Shown piece by piece: positions 1 through 8,976 of a stretch of DNA of 64,000 nt. The first letter of the stretch is position 1; every line of letters begins with the position of its first letter. The notes beneath the pieces were generated by a model. It was given only the letters and a program-made list of their open reading frames with translations. It was not told where the DNA came from and did no database searches. The position numbers were made by a program, and so were the translations under genes. Source of the DNA: Lachnospiraceae bacterium (lineage in GTDB: Bacteria > Bacillota_A > Clostridia > Lachnospirales > Lachnospiraceae); NCBI GenBank assembly GCA_017391465.1, contig JAFOYH010000060.1:13734-77733 (forward strand), in the 5' to 3' direction.

Positions 1-1261
1 GTTGTTTGGCAATAATAATCTCGGAAATATTTTTCTTATCTGTGTCCTTATTATAATAGTCGTCACGATAAATAAACATAACGACATCAGCATCCTGTTC
101 AATAGCACCGGACTCACGAAGGTCGGATAACATCGGACGGTGATCCGGACGTGTTTCACATGCACGGGATAACTGAGACAATGCAATCACCGGCGCATTA
201 ATCTCACGGGCAAGTGCTTTCAACGAGCGGGAAATTTCTGAAATTTCCTGCTGACGGGATTCACTGCGCTTTCCACCGCTCATCAACTGAAGGTAGTCGA
301 TAATAACAAGCCCAAGATTATTTTCCAGTTTCATCTTTCGACATTTGGAACGAAGCTCTGAAATGGAAATACCCGGCGTGTCATCAATAATTAATGGTGC
401 TTTGCTGATTTCTCCCGCACTCTCAATAAGTTTTTCCCAATCATTGGCGCTTAAATTTCCAGTACGAAGCAACTGGGAATCCACTTTGGACTCCATAGAT
501 AAAATACGATTTACCAGCTGGTCCTTCGACATTTCCAAACTGAAAATCGCTGTGGTCACATGATTCTTTACAGCAATATGCTGCGCCAGATTCAATACAA
601 ACGCTGTTTTTCCCATTGATGGACGCGCTGCTATTAATATGAGATCTGAAGGCTGAAAACCAGAGGTCTTATAGTCCAGGTCATAAAATCCGGTAGGAAT
701 TCCCGTTACGGTTCCTTTATGCTTCGCAGCCGTTTCGATCTTATCAATAACACTCAATACAACATCACGAATTGGAACAAATTCTTCACTGCTCTTTTTT
801 TGTAAAAGATCAAAAATCTGCTTTTCCGTATTTTCCAAAATGTTATCTACAGGTTCCTTTCCAAGATAACATGTATTCGCAATGCCTTCGGTTGCCTTAA
901 TCATTCGGCGAAGTAATGCTTTTTCAGATACCGTCTGAGCATAATGTTTAATATTGGCAGATGTAGGAACATCATTGATAATACCACCAATGAATTCGAT
1001 ACTGGTCAATTCTGGCGGAACGTCCTTATTTTTCAGACGTTCCTGCAGCGTGATCAAATCCACAGGTTTATCTTCACGATACAACTCCACCATAACTTCA
1101 AACAACAAACCATATTGTCTCTGATAAAAGTCTTCATCACTTAAGATCTCCGAGGCTGTAACAATAGCGTCCTGATCCATTAGCATTGATCCAATAACCG
1201 CACGCTCTGCTTCATCACTGTGAGGCAATATTCTTTTGATTAAAGCTTCTTCCATAGCCAT
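1..1261 (-). CDS. dnaB: Replicative DNA helicase DnaB (3' end beyond window)
   Basis: This is the hexameric helicase that unwinds DNA ahead of the replisome. The reading frame is open from an ATG at 1261 to the window edge (420 codons); DnaB is usually about 440-450 residues, so only the last few tens are missing. Visible are an N-terminal helical domain, a RecA-like core with Walker A ARPSMGKTA near residue 214, and Walker B LVIIDYLQLM near residue 319. The start is chosen because GAGGAGG lies about 10 nt upstream, inside the last codons of rplI. It is the last visible gene of gdpP-rplI-dnaB, an order common in Firmicutes. Confidence 0.97.
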   Translation of the reverse strand, partial: MAMEEALIKRILPHSDEAERAVIGSMLMDQDAIVTASEILSDEDFYQRQYGLLFEVMVELYREDKPVDLITLQERLKNKDVPPELTSIEFIGGIINDVPTSANIKHYAQTVSEKALLRRMIKATEGIANTCYLGKEPVDNILENTEKQIFDLLQKKSSEEFVPIRDVVLSVIDKIETAAKHKGTVTGIPTGFYDLDYKTSGFQPSDLILIAARPSMGKTAFVLNLAQHIAVKNHVTTAIFSLEMSKDQLVNRILSMESKVDSQLLRTGNLSANDWEKLIESAGEISKAPLIIDDTPGISISELRSKCRKMKLENNLGLVIIDYLQLMSGGKRSESRQQEISEISRSLKALAREINAPVIALSQLSRACETRPDHRPMLSDLRESGAIEQDADVVMFIYRDDYYNKDTDKKNISEIIIAKQ

Positions 1262-1267
1262 AAAATC

Positions 1268-1714
1268 TTAGGCCTCCTCGACCTTTACCGTCAACTCTGC
1301 CATTACCTTTGGATGTACTTTATATGGTACGATCGCCATACCAACCATACGAATCGGTTCCTGAAGATTTAATTTCTTTTTATCAATATCAATATTCAAC
1401 TGAGCCTTTGCTGCAGCCGCAATTTCTTTTGTAGATACGGAACCGAAAACACGTCCACCTTCACCTGTTTTGATCTTCACAGTAACCACTTTTTCTTTTA
1501 ATTCTGCTGCAAACACTTTAGCTGCCTCAAGTTGTTCTTTTGCCACCTTTTCTTCATTGGCTTTTTTCAATTTCAAATCATTCAGATTCTTTGCCGTAGC
1601 TTCGATACCAAGTTTCTTTTTTAAAATAAAGTTTCTTGCATATCCTTCGTTAACTTCGACAAGTTCACCCTTTTTGCCAAGGCTTTTTACATCTTCTAAT
1701 AAAATGACTTTCAT
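1268..1714 (-). CDS. rplI: 50S ribosomal protein L9 (bL9)
   Basis: Large-subunit ribosomal protein that binds 23S rRNA. It has 148 residues, the normal family length, starting [17 protein letters not shown], the conserved N-terminal rRNA-binding motif, followed by a long Lys/Glu/Ala-rich connecting helix and a C-terminal domain. The ATG at 1714 is preferred over an in-frame TTG at 1720 because it fits the family N-terminus and has AAGGAG at good spacing. That Shine-Dalgarno lies within the last codons of gdpP, whose TGA is at 1717-1719, so translation is probably coupled. dnaB starts 6 bp downstream. Confidence 0.97.
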   Translation of the reverse strand: MKVILLEDVKSLGKKGELVEVNEGYARNFILKKKLGIEATAKNLNDLKLKKANEEKVAKEQLEAAKVFAAELKEKVVTVKIKTGEGGRVFGSVSTKEIAAAAKAQLNIDIDKKKLNLQEPIRMVGMAIVPYKVHPKVMAELTVKVEEA

Positions 1715-1716
1715 AA

Positions 1717-3765
1717 TCAAATCGCTCCTTCTTTTTGCATCGTTACAATGGTCTGCTTCACAAGATCCATGGCCTGTGATACAGTCATATTCTGAACCTG
1801 TGCACCTGCAATGGTACTATGACCGCCGCCGCCAATCCGTTCCATAACCAATTGTACATTGATACCGTCACTGCCTTCCACAGAACGGGCACTTATATAA
1901 ATTGTATCCCTGATACATGTAAATACATAGGACGCTTTAATCCCTGTAATATTCAATAACTCATTGGCTACCTGTGCTCCGACAACTGTCGGACTTTCAA
2001 GTCCTTCCGCAGGACATACGGTATATGCCATACAATTATCAATCTGCGCATTCCGCACAGCTTCGGCACGGGCACGATAAATCTCCATACTGTCTCTAAA
2101 TGCCAGATGCACACGTGTGATATCTGCACCACTTTTCTTTAAAAATGCAGCTGCCTCAAATGTTCTCACACCTGTTTTACTCGAAAAGTTATTCGTATCA
2201 ATCATCAATCCCGCAAACATTGCATCCGCCTCAATCGGTCGGAGTTTCACACCATCCGATATATATTGAAGGATTTCAGCAACCATTTCACAAGCTGATG
2301 ATGCATAAGGTTCAATATAAGACAATACCGGATTTTCAATGGACTCACTGCTCTGACGATGATGATCTAAAATAACAACCGTTTTCGTCCGGCTAAAAAG
2401 TTCCGGTCCTTCGGTATAGGACGGACGGTTCACGTCCACAACAATAAGTGCCGTTTCCATATTCATGATCGCTGCTGCCTCACTACTCTTCAAAAACATA
2501 TCCGGTTCGTAATCCGGGTTGTTTTTAAAAGTGTTTAAAATCGGGCGCACCGATGTTGTAACATCATTAATTACAATATGTGCCGGCTTGTTTAAAGACT
2601 TTGCCGCACGATAAATACCAATGGCAGAACCAAAAGAGTCCACATCGCCAATCTTGTGTCCCATGATCACTACCCTGTCTTTGCCGGTAATGATCTGTTT
2701 TAATGCATGGGCTTTCACTCGCGCTTTTACACGTGTTCCTTTTTCTACCTGCTTTGTTTTACCGCCATAATAAGAGATTTTATCTCCTGATTTAACAACT
2801 GCCTGATCACCACCTCGACCCAGTGCCAGATCAATGGCACTCTGAGCCCATGTATAAGACTGAATATAGGAAATCGCATTCATACCAACACCGATACATA
2901 ATGTTACTGACATTTCATTACCTATATTAATCTCTCTTACTTCATCCAGCAAAGAAAATCGACTGGACTGAATGGCAGCCATATGTTTCGCATTGACAAC
3001 AAATGTATAACGGTCCTTTTCAGACTTCGTAATGATGGCATCATAAGACTGCATGTACTTTGTAATCTTTCGTTCAATCAAAGCAGATAACAACGAACGA
3101 CGGACTTCTTCTGTGCTGTTCATCGCCTCTTCGTAATTATCAATAAAAATAATACCTGCCACAAGTTTCTGTTCCTGATTCTCGCGAATATAACGGCGAA
3201 TATTCGTTTCATCAAACATAAACATCGCAATCAGAACATTCTCCGGATGGTCAAATGTCACCATATCATTATGTTCCGAAAAATCTTCCACATCCATGCG
3301 GCAAAACTCTGTACGATAAATGCGATCCTCATAGGTGATCTCCATATAACACTTATCTTTCATATCGAAAATCTTTTTGATATCAACATTTGAGAAGACT
3401 TCCTGAATGTTCCTCTGAAAAGGCATAGATCCCGTCATCCGAACCAGTGCATCATTCCCCCACATAAATTTACCTGATCGATCCAATACGCCATATGGAA
3501 CATCCAGTTCATGAAGCAGCTTTTTCTGTACCTGTCCAAAATGAAGTCCAAAATTGATCAGTTCCTCCATAATTGCCGGTTTTGAATAAAATGTCACAAT
3601 GACAGAAAAAATAAGATGCATAAGGAAAAAGATTCCCATAAGAATACCAACGTTGCAATCGATCAAAATAGCACCAATCGTCATAAGACCTACAATAATA
3701 TTCAATATAATCGGCCATCGAAGGTACCATTTCAAACGTCCTTTGACTTCCATATCATTTTTCAT
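1717..3765 (-). CDS. gdpP: GdpP-type cyclic-di-AMP phosphodiesterase (DHH/DHHA1)
   Basis: Membrane-bound enzyme expected to hydrolyse c-di-AMP. The 682 residues show two N-terminal membrane helices (about 16-60), a PAS-like segment (about 85-150), a degenerate GGDEF domain (about 200-330), a DHH phosphoesterase domain with DVDSFG at 374-379, DHH at 467-469 and DTNNF at 523, and a DHHA1 domain with GGGGHS at 645-650. This is the canonical GdpP/YybT architecture with all metal-binding motifs present. An internal ATG at residue 5 is an alternative start. It is the first gene of the gdpP-rplI-dnaB run; a candidate promoter (TTACCA-N16-TATAAT, -10 at 3836-3841) lies upstream. Confidence 0.95.
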   Translation of the reverse strand: MKNDMEVKGRLKWYLRWPIILNIIVGLMTIGAILIDCNVGILMGIFFLMHLIFSVIVTFYSKPAIMEELINFGLHFGQVQKKLLHELDVPYGVLDRSGKFMWGNDALVRMTGSMPFQRNIQEVFSNVDIKKIFDMKDKCYMEITYEDRIYRTEFCRMDVEDFSEHNDMVTFDHPENVLIAMFMFDETNIRRYIRENQEQKLVAGIIFIDNYEEAMNSTEEVRRSLLSALIERKITKYMQSYDAIITKSEKDRYTFVVNAKHMAAIQSSRFSLLDEVREINIGNEMSVTLCIGVGMNAISYIQSYTWAQSAIDLALGRGGDQAVVKSGDKISYYGGKTKQVEKGTRVKARVKAHALKQIITGKDRVVIMGHKIGDVDSFGSAIGIYRAAKSLNKPAHIVINDVTTSVRPILNTFKNNPDYEPDMFLKSSEAAAIMNMETALIVVDVNRPSYTEGPELFSRTKTVVILDHHRQSSESIENPVLSYIEPYASSACEMVAEILQYISDGVKLRPIEADAMFAGLMIDTNNFSSKTGVRTFEAAAFLKKSGADITRVHLAFRDSMEIYRARAEAVRNAQIDNCMAYTVCPAEGLESPTVVGAQVANELLNITGIKASYVFTCIRDTIYISARSVEGSDGINVQLVMERIGGGGHSTIAGAQVQNMTVSQAMDLVKQTIVTMQKEGAI

Positions 3766-3795
3766 GCCAATACCTCATTCTTTTGAATATATATC

Positions 3796-3812
3796 AAGTG
3801 TCTGACACACTT
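3796..3812. promoter_or_regulatory. Short palindrome in the gdpP 5' region
   Basis: AAGTGT-CTGAC-ACACTT is a 17-bp inverted repeat about 30 bp upstream of the gdpP start and downstream of the candidate -10. It could be an operator or a small leader hairpin. No regulator can be assigned. Confidence 0.3.
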
Positions 3813-3968
3813 TATACGAGCATAGATTACCCTATATTATAGCATTTTACAAACATCTGGTAAATACCTTTCTCTGATTTCAGTTTTTATGATATAATGT
3901 GCATATTCAATGGATATACACTTAAACAACACATCCATTGTATTAAAACAAACTAAGGAGGCCCATCT

Positions 3969-4517
3969 ATGCAGGTTTATCTATTTATAGCTCCGGGCTT
4001 TGAAGAAATCGAAGCCTTAACGGTTGTTGACCTTCTTCGTCGTGCCGGTATATCTATTACCACGGTTTCAATTACAGATTCTTTATATGTGACTGGAGCC
4101 CATGAAATCCCGATCACCACGGATGCTTTATTTTCAAATTCGGACTATTCCGATGCAGACATACTCGTCCTTCCTGGCGGTGCACCGGGCACATGCAACC
4201 TGAATGCATTCGAACCACTAAAAATTTTACTCCATGATTTCTACAGTAAAGGAAAGTATATCGGTGCCATCTGTGCTGCACCTATGATTCTTGGTCATCT
4301 TGGTTTCCTGAAAAATCGTAAGGCAACCTGTTATCCAGGGTTTGAAAAAGACCTCATCGATGCCATCCACGTCGTTTCACCAGTGGTTGTTGATGAACAT
4401 ATCATCACCAGCCGTGGTTTAGGTACTGCCATTGATTTTTCATGCGAATTAATTGCCCTCCTGAAAGGACGCGATATTTCCGATCAAATTAAACAACAGA
4501 TTATGTATCATCACTAA
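3969..4517 (+). CDS. DJ-1/PfpI family protein (putative deglycase/chaperone)
   Basis: DJ-1/ThiJ-type alpha/beta protein, 182 residues, close to the family length. The nucleophile elbow GAICAAP puts the reactive cysteine at residue 102, and the conserved acidic residue lies in FEEIEAL at the N-terminus. Proteins of this YajL/DJ-1 group have been linked to repair of glyoxal-damaged molecules or oxidative stress; the actual substrate cannot be read here. An AAGGAGG site precedes the ATG, and an extended -10 (TG-A-TATAAT, 3890-3898) lies 70 bp upstream. The next gene, also a cysteine-rich redox protein, follows 26 bp downstream, suggesting co-transcription. Confidence 0.88.
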   Translation: MQVYLFIAPGFEEIEALTVVDLLRRAGISITTVSITDSLYVTGAHEIPITTDALFSNSDYSDADILVLPGGAPGTCNLNAFEPLKILLHDFYSKGKYIGAICAAPMILGHLGFLKNRKATCYPGFEKDLIDAIHVVSPVVVDEHIITSRGLGTAIDFSCELIALLKGRDISDQIKQQIMYHH

Positions 4518-4543
4518 TGTAATTTTACAAAGGAGGATTTAAC

Positions 4544-4954
4544 ATGTCAGACAGAATTCAAAAGGCACTTGACAATCATAATAAAAACTACAATTGCTGC
4601 CAATCTGTAGCCTGCGCATATTGCGATCTTCTCGGCATTGACGAAGCAACCATGTTTAAAGCCGGTGAAGCGTTTGGCCTGGGAATGGGGAATATGGAAG
4701 GCACTTGTGGCGCCATCGCAGGTGCTGTATTACTGGCAGGATTTAAAAACAGTTCAGCAAACCTTGAAAAACCCAACTCTAAAGCTTCAACTTACAAGTT
4801 ATCTGCTGCTATTTTAAAAGCATTTGAAGAAAAAAACGGAGCAACTCTCTGTCACGTGATCAAAGGACGTGATACCGGTAATGTTCTCCGCTCATGCTCC
4901 GGCTGCATCGAAGATGCCGCACAGATTGCAGAAGACATTTTAAATTTAAAATAA
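4544..4954 (+). CDS. C-GCAxxG-C-C family redox protein
   Basis: A 136-residue protein of the small C_GCAxxG_C_C family, common in anaerobes and thought to be redox-active or metal-binding; no reaction is established. The diagnostic cysteines are visible: NYNCCQSV (C18, C19), GTCGAIAG (C55) and RSCSGC near residues 118-121. The N-terminal half is helical and Gly-rich (FGLGMGNMEGT). It has a strong AAGGAGG site and shares a transcript with the DJ-1-like gene, ending at the terminator at 4995-5036. The pairing suggests a thiol or oxidative stress role, which is inference. Confidence 0.85.
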   Translation: MSDRIQKALDNHNKNYNCCQSVACAYCDLLGIDEATMFKAGEAFGLGMGNMEGTCGAIAGAVLLAGFKNSSANLEKPNSKASTYKLSAAILKAFEEKNGATLCHVIKGRDTGNVLRSCSGCIEDAAQIAEDILNLK

Positions 4955-4994
4955 GACATTGCATTTTAACTGAATATACAATTCGTCACATAAC

Positions 4995-5036
4995 AAAAGA
5001 GCCTCCTGAGAAAATCTCAGGAAGCTCTTTTTTTAT
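4995..5036. terminator. Bidirectional rho-independent terminator
   Basis: Stem AAAAGAGC..CCTGAGA with AAA loop and TCTCAGG..GCTCTTTT, followed by a T tract on the + strand and flanked by A's that give a U tract on the other strand. It serves the DJ-1/C-GCAxxG pair and the convergent lactate permease. Confidence 0.9.
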
Positions 5037-5067
5037 TTACATAATACCTTCTCTAATATAATTTAAA

Positions 5068-6744
5068 TTATGCGATTGGATTGAAACCTGCGAGGATTAA
5101 ACCACCAAGGATCAAAACTGTAAGAGATGCGTAAATCAAACATGGAACTACGTTAGATCTCATCAAACGACCTTCAGAACCTACTGTACCACATGTAGCA
5201 CAAGCAGATACGATGTTATTTACACATACCATGTTACCCATAGCACCACCCATTACCTGCATAGCAAGGATGAGCATTGGAGCAAGACTTAATCTGGAAG
5301 CTGCTGCAAACTGTAATGTGGAGAACAATGTACAGGATACTGTAGCAGAACCAGAGATGAACGCACCGATTACACCGATAATTGGAGCTACTATGATGTA
5401 AGCAGAGCCAAAGAGGTCAGCTAAGCCGTTTGCCATAACGATAAGCATGGAATCCATACCGGAGTTGTTGAACTGTGCACCGGAGGATTTGAAGAGCTGT
5501 ACCATTGCAATACCGAATAATAATGCGATAGCAGCACCTGTTACCATGTTGATTGTTGTTTTCCAAGCAGCTTTAACCTGTTCACCTTTCATCTTGTGGA
5601 TTGGGATGATAAGGAATGCTACAAGGATGAATGGAAGCACACCTGGGTTCCAAGCCCATTTCCAAGCGAAACCAACTTCGATACCGAAGATCTGTGGAAT
5701 GGAGATTGCCCATGGAGCTGTTGTAACGTTAAGAATTCCTTTGATACCGATCTGTGGAACACGTGTGATAACAAGGATTGCAGCAATGATACCATATGGG
5801 ATCCAAGCTGTAACTGGAGACATACCATTATCGAAGAGGTCTTCTTCTTCACCAGCTGTTGTTGCTTTCCAGTGTTCTGCCCATTCATTGTGATCTGGGA
5901 ATTCGAATTTTGTCTTAGGAACAAGGATACCTTTTTTAGCTGTAACAACACAGATAACGAGAGCGATAAGCGCACCGATAAGGGATGGGAATTCTGGTCC
6001 CAGGAATGCTGCACAGATTAAATAAGGTACACAGAAAGCTACTGCAGACATTAAAATGTATGGAATAACTTCGATTGCGTATTTTGTGGATTTGTCTTTA
6101 CCATACATCTTGATCATTAAGAATACTGTGATGAAGATGATGATTGGACAGATGATAGCGGATGGGATAGCAACCCATTTTGTTAAGCCTAATTTCCATG
6201 CTTCTGTATCAGCTACGCCGATACCTGCTAATTCGGAACTAACCATGTTGAATGCTGTGTTTGTAGGTGTACCTACAGCACCGTAAGCAACTGGTGTAGA
6301 GTTAAGGATAAGACCACACATTGCAGCGCAAAGTGGAGGGAATCCTAAACCGATTAACAATGGAGCTGCAAGAGCTGCTGGAGTACCGAAACCAGCTGCA
6401 CCTTCGATGAACGCACCAAACATGAAACCAATGATAATACACTGGATACGTGGGTCATCAGAAACTGTTGTGAACATTTTGTTGATTGCAGCCATACCGC
6501 CGGACTGTTTCAATGTGTTCATGATAAGGATCGCACCAAAGATGATAACGATTGTATCAATAGCACTTAAGAAACCTGCGATTGTCTGAGCTGCAAGGGT
6601 AATAAGATCCATCTTCCAGAACGCGAAACCTACGATAGCTGTAAGTAACCATGCCAATGGAAGAGCGATCTTAGCTGGCCAGTTAAAGCCTGCCATTACA
6701 ATAACTGTAACAATAATTGGAATAAAAGCTATAATTGCATACAT
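5068..6744 (-). CDS. lldP: L-lactate permease (LctP/LldP family)
   Basis: Polytopic membrane transporter for lactate or related 2-hydroxy acids. The 558 residues match the family length and form about 12-14 hydrophobic helices; the conserved LctP stretch [16 protein letters not shown] and a C-terminal region containing [16 protein letters not shown] are visible. It is transcribed alone: a terminator at 7131-7166 separates it from the UxaA-like genes upstream. A 462-bp upstream region carries two TGGT-N3-ACCA palindromes typical of FadR/LldR-type GntR regulators, matching the one upstream of larA at 40895. That supports lactate as the substrate; glycolate or sulfolactate remain possible. Confidence 0.93.
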   Translation of the reverse strand: MYAIIAFIPIIVTVIVMAGFNWPAKIALPLAWLLTAIVGFAFWKMDLITLAAQTIAGFLSAIDTIVIIFGAILIMNTLKQSGGMAAINKMFTTVSDDPRIQCIIIGFMFGAFIEGAAGFGTPAALAAPLLIGLGFPPLCAAMCGLILNSTPVAYGAVGTPTNTAFNMVSSELAGIGVADTEAWKLGLTKWVAIPSAIICPIIIFITVFLMIKMYGKDKSTKYAIEVIPYILMSAVAFCVPYLICAAFLGPEFPSLIGALIALVICVVTAKKGILVPKTKFEFPDHNEWAEHWKATTAGEEEDLFDNGMSPVTAWIPYGIIAAILVITRVPQIGIKGILNVTTAPWAISIPQIFGIEVGFAWKWAWNPGVLPFILVAFLIIPIHKMKGEQVKAAWKTTINMVTGAAIALLFGIAMVQLFKSSGAQFNNSGMDSMLIVMANGLADLFGSAYIIVAPIIGVIGAFISGSATVSCTLFSTLQFAAASRLSLAPMLILAMQVMGGAMGNMVCVNNIVSACATCGTVGSEGRLMRSNVVPCLIYASLTVLILGGLILAGFNPIA

Positions 6745-6981
6745 GAAAAAACCTCCTTCTCTAACCCATTAAACCCTTTTTGTTACTAAGAAATCAAGTT
6801 ACATTGTTAATGATAATACAATGTTTATTTTTCGTCAAGTTTTTTTAGGTAAATCGCACATTTTTTACATCTATTTTCTTTTACATTTTGTTAAAACTGT
6901 ATCAGTTTATAATTTTTTTATATTTATTTTATAGGAATTTTCGAATTCCCAATGTTGGTTTTGTATATTTTATTTGTATAT

Positions 6982-7011
6982 ATTGTACAAATTGTACAAA
7001 TCTGAGTACAA
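6982..7011 (-). promoter_or_regulatory. Candidate lldP promoter with tandem TTGTACAA palindromes
   Basis: On the minus strand TTGTAC and TACAAT are 18 bp apart. Two overlapping copies of the self-complementary octamer TTGTACAA lie inside, with a third partial copy at the -35. They may be an operator for a second regulator. The promoter would give a leader of about 230 nt before the ATG. Confidence 0.4.
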
Positions 7012-7029
7012 TTTTTACTCTTTTTCCCA

Positions 7030-7077
7030 AATTGGTTGAACCACTCAAAACCTGGTACTTTAATTGGTCATACCACT
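7030..7077. promoter_or_regulatory. Pair of LldR/FadR-type (GntR family) operators
   Basis: AATTGGTTGAACCACT (7030-7045) and AATTGGTCATACCACT (7062-7077) both fit TGGT-N3-ACCA, the half-site pattern of FadR-subfamily GntR regulators such as LldR and PdhR. Their centres are 32 bp apart, about three helical turns, and lie upstream of the candidate lldP promoter, which would suit an activator or a looping repressor. A stronger copy lies upstream of larA at 40744-40764. Confidence 0.65.
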
Positions 7078-7130
7078 ACACACCTTGTTTTTGTTATTTT
7101 TTTAACTATTTATCCTATATACTTCAGCCA

Positions 7131-7166
7131 TAAAAAATACCTCCGGAAATATTTCCAAAGGTATTT
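7131..7166 (-). terminator. Terminator of the UxaA-like operon
   Basis: Minus-strand hairpin: AAATACCT (7135-7142) pairs with AGGTATTT (7159-7166), with inner GGAAA/TTTCC, followed by a U tract. It lies just downstream of the UxaA-like large subunit and insulates lldP. Confidence 0.8.
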
Positions 7167-7206
7167 CTAATAAAAACTTTTCTATAAAACTGAAGTCGCC
7201 AAAAAA

Positions 7207-8370
7207 TCAGATGACCGGACCCATCGTATAGATATCCATCGATTGGCTGTATTTAATGGTTTCACCTTTTGTCTGTTCTCCAGATAAAATACGAATAAGC
7301 TGAGCAAATGCCTCTTCTCCTACTTCTTCTATAGAGGCTTTTCCCTCAATAATACGTCCTGCATTAATATCCATATCATTCTGCATACGTTCATAAGTAT
7401 TTGGATTGCCGCAAATCTTAAGTACAGGCAAAATAGGGAATCCCTGTGGTGCACCGCGACCCGTAGAAAAAAGAATACACTGAGCACCTGTTGCTGCCAT
7501 GCCTGTTAAAATCTCGATTTCACGACCCGGAGTATCTTTAATCCACAAACCTTTCTGATTTGTAATAATATCGGCATATTCCAAAACTCCTTCGATTGGT
7601 TTTGTACCGGATTTCACAATAGCACCTAAAGATTTTTCCTCAATCGAACTTAATCCGCCGGCAATATTTCCAGGTGTTGGCTGACCTTTACGCATATCAC
7701 ATCCCAAAGATTTGGCACGTGCCTCCATATTCGCTACAATTTCAAAAATTTTGTCACCAACCTCAGGCGTTACTGCACGACGTGCCAGAATGTGTTCTGC
7801 ACCGATAAATTCAGTCGTTTCACCAAAAACAACCGTTCCGCCAAGATCACAGATCTTATCCGCCACATAACCAATAACACAGTTCGAAGCCAGACCGCTG
7901 GTCGCATCTGAACCGCCGCATTTAATACCCATAATATAATTGGAAATATCCACCGGCTGTCTTAAGATTCCGGAAATCTGCATGGAAAGTTTCTGAGCCG
8001 CTGTAACCCCTGCTGCGATGGAATTTGTCATACCTCCCAATTCCTGAATGTTAATACGTTCAATTGGTTTGCCTGCTGCTCGTATTGTTTCATATATTCT
8101 ATCCACATCCGTTCCTTCACATCCCAAACTTACCAACAACACGGCACCTGCATTTGGATGAAGTCCAAGCGCAATCAATGTATCTGTCACACGTTCCAGA
8201 TCCGGCGGAAGCTGACAGCATCCCTGATGATGCAATAAAGCTTTTGTGTTCAATGTCTGTCCCACAATCGCCTCAACAACTTCATTGGCACATACGACAC
8301 TTGGAATAACTGCGACATAGTTTCTGGAACCCACTTTGCCGTCTGATCTTACATATCCCATAAATTCCAT
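7207..8370 (-). CDS. UxaA-family lyase, large (catalytic) subunit
   Basis: C-terminal catalytic module of the UxaA family, which includes altronate and galactarate dehydratases and the beta subunit (SuyB) of (2R)-sulfolactate sulfo-lyase. The 387 residues carry the metal-site motif GIKCGGSDATSGLASN around C151, plus other conserved cysteines (C27, C51, C52, C84). In many bacteria the SAF domain is fused; here it is the separate gene 12 bp upstream, as in SuyAB and in split altronate dehydratases. No uronate catabolic genes are nearby and a lactate permease follows, so the substrate is uncertain. Confidence 0.88.
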   Translation of the reverse strand: MEFMGYVRSDGKVGSRNYVAVIPSVVCANEVVEAIVGQTLNTKALLHHQGCCQLPPDLERVTDTLIALGLHPNAGAVLLVSLGCEGTDVDRIYETIRAAGKPIERINIQELGGMTNSIAAGVTAAQKLSMQISGILRQPVDISNYIMGIKCGGSDATSGLASNCVIGYVADKICDLGGTVVFGETTEFIGAEHILARRAVTPEVGDKIFEIVANMEARAKSLGCDMRKGQPTPGNIAGGLSSIEEKSLGAIVKSGTKPIEGVLEYADIITNQKGLWIKDTPGREIEILTGMAATGAQCILFSTGRGAPQGFPILPVLKICGNPNTYERMQNDMDINAGRIIEGKASIEEVGEEAFAQLIRILSGEQTKGETIKYSQSMDIYTMGPVI

Positions 8371-8382
8371 AACTTTTACCTC

Positions 8383-8685
8383 CTATGCTTCCAAATCACC
8401 ACGCGCTCTCTGACTGTCCAGATTATGTACATGGACATAGTCGCCTGCTTCTATATCTTGTGTAGCTACACCAATCTCTTCACCATATTTAATAATCGGA
8501 TCTCCTTTGTCAATCCGCTTTACAGCAACCTTATGACCATATGGAATATCCGTTAATAAAGTTTCACAAACTGAATTTCCTTTTTTATCGCGAATATTTA
8601 CAGTCATCCCGGCTTTTACACCATTCGCAAAAATGGTTGCCACATTATCCATATCATTTACTTTCAGCGCCAAAATGTCAGACAT
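8383..8685 (-). CDS. UxaA-family lyase, small SAF-domain subunit
   Basis: SAF-domain protein of 100 residues, matching the N-terminal module of UxaA or the SuyA subunit. Recognisable are the opening beta-strand followed by VATIFANGVKAGMTV, then the conserved IPYGHKVAVKRIDKGDPIIKYG segment and a C-terminal GDYVHVHNLDS motif. The ATG at 8685 is preferred over an upstream frame start because GGGGAGG lies 7 nt before it. It is the first gene of a two-gene operon with the large subunit. It probably contributes to active-site closure and is not expected to act alone. Confidence 0.88.
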   Translation of the reverse strand: MSDILALKVNDMDNVATIFANGVKAGMTVNIRDKKGNSVCETLLTDIPYGHKVAVKRIDKGDPIIKYGEEIGVATQDIEAGDYVHVHNLDSQRARGDLEA

Positions 8686-8830
8686 ATACAAACCTCCCCT
8701 TTTATTTTCCAATTTTATTCTATTTTACCACATCATATCTTTCTTTTCTACGAAAATATCCTGCTCTTTTCTCTACCTTTTTCAGAGATTTTATTGATGA
8801 AATTTACCATTTTCCGGCAAGGAATATCTC

Positions 8831-8859
8831 TTGACAAGCCATAGACATTATGGCAATAT
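8831..8859 (+). promoter_or_regulatory. Candidate sigma-A promoter of the nrd operon
   Basis: TTGACA (8831-8836) is followed 17 bp later by CAATAT (8854-8859). The -35 is perfect and the -10 is weak, and the -10 overlaps the first NrdR-box-like palindrome, which would allow direct repression. Confidence 0.55.
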
Positions 8860-8918
8860 ATTGTATGGAATCGTAATTTTTACACAATATATTGTGCACC
8901 AAACACAACATATTGTGT
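8851..8918. promoter_or_regulatory. Three NrdR boxes upstream of nrdD
   Basis: Palindromes resembling the NrdR box ACACWATATATWGTGT occur three times: a weaker one with core CAATATATTG at 8854-8863, a near-perfect one ACACAATATATTGTGC at 8882-8897, and ACACAACATATTGTGT at 8903-8918. Core centres are 31 and 21 bp apart, close to whole helical turns. NrdR is the ATP/dATP-sensing repressor of ribonucleotide reductase genes; its gene is not in the window. Confidence 0.85.
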
Positions 8919-8976
8919 TAAGATTTAATCGTATATTTATCAAAAAAAGGAAGAAAAAAGGTTAGGAAAAACAGCT

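Larger units (their letters stand above)
6745..7130. other. Long AT-rich regulatory region upstream of lactate permease
   Basis: No convincing gene is seen here. The region holds a GGAATT-TTCG-AATTCC hairpin (6934-6949), tandem TTGTACAA palindromes (6983-7000), a possible minus-strand promoter TTGTAC-N18-TACAAT (-35 at 7006-7011, -10 at 6982-6987), and two GntR-type operators at 7030-7077. Confidence 0.6.

Noticed and set aside
5447..6021. Long open frames opposite lactate permease
   Set aside because: Their translations mirror the codon bias of the permease and match no family.
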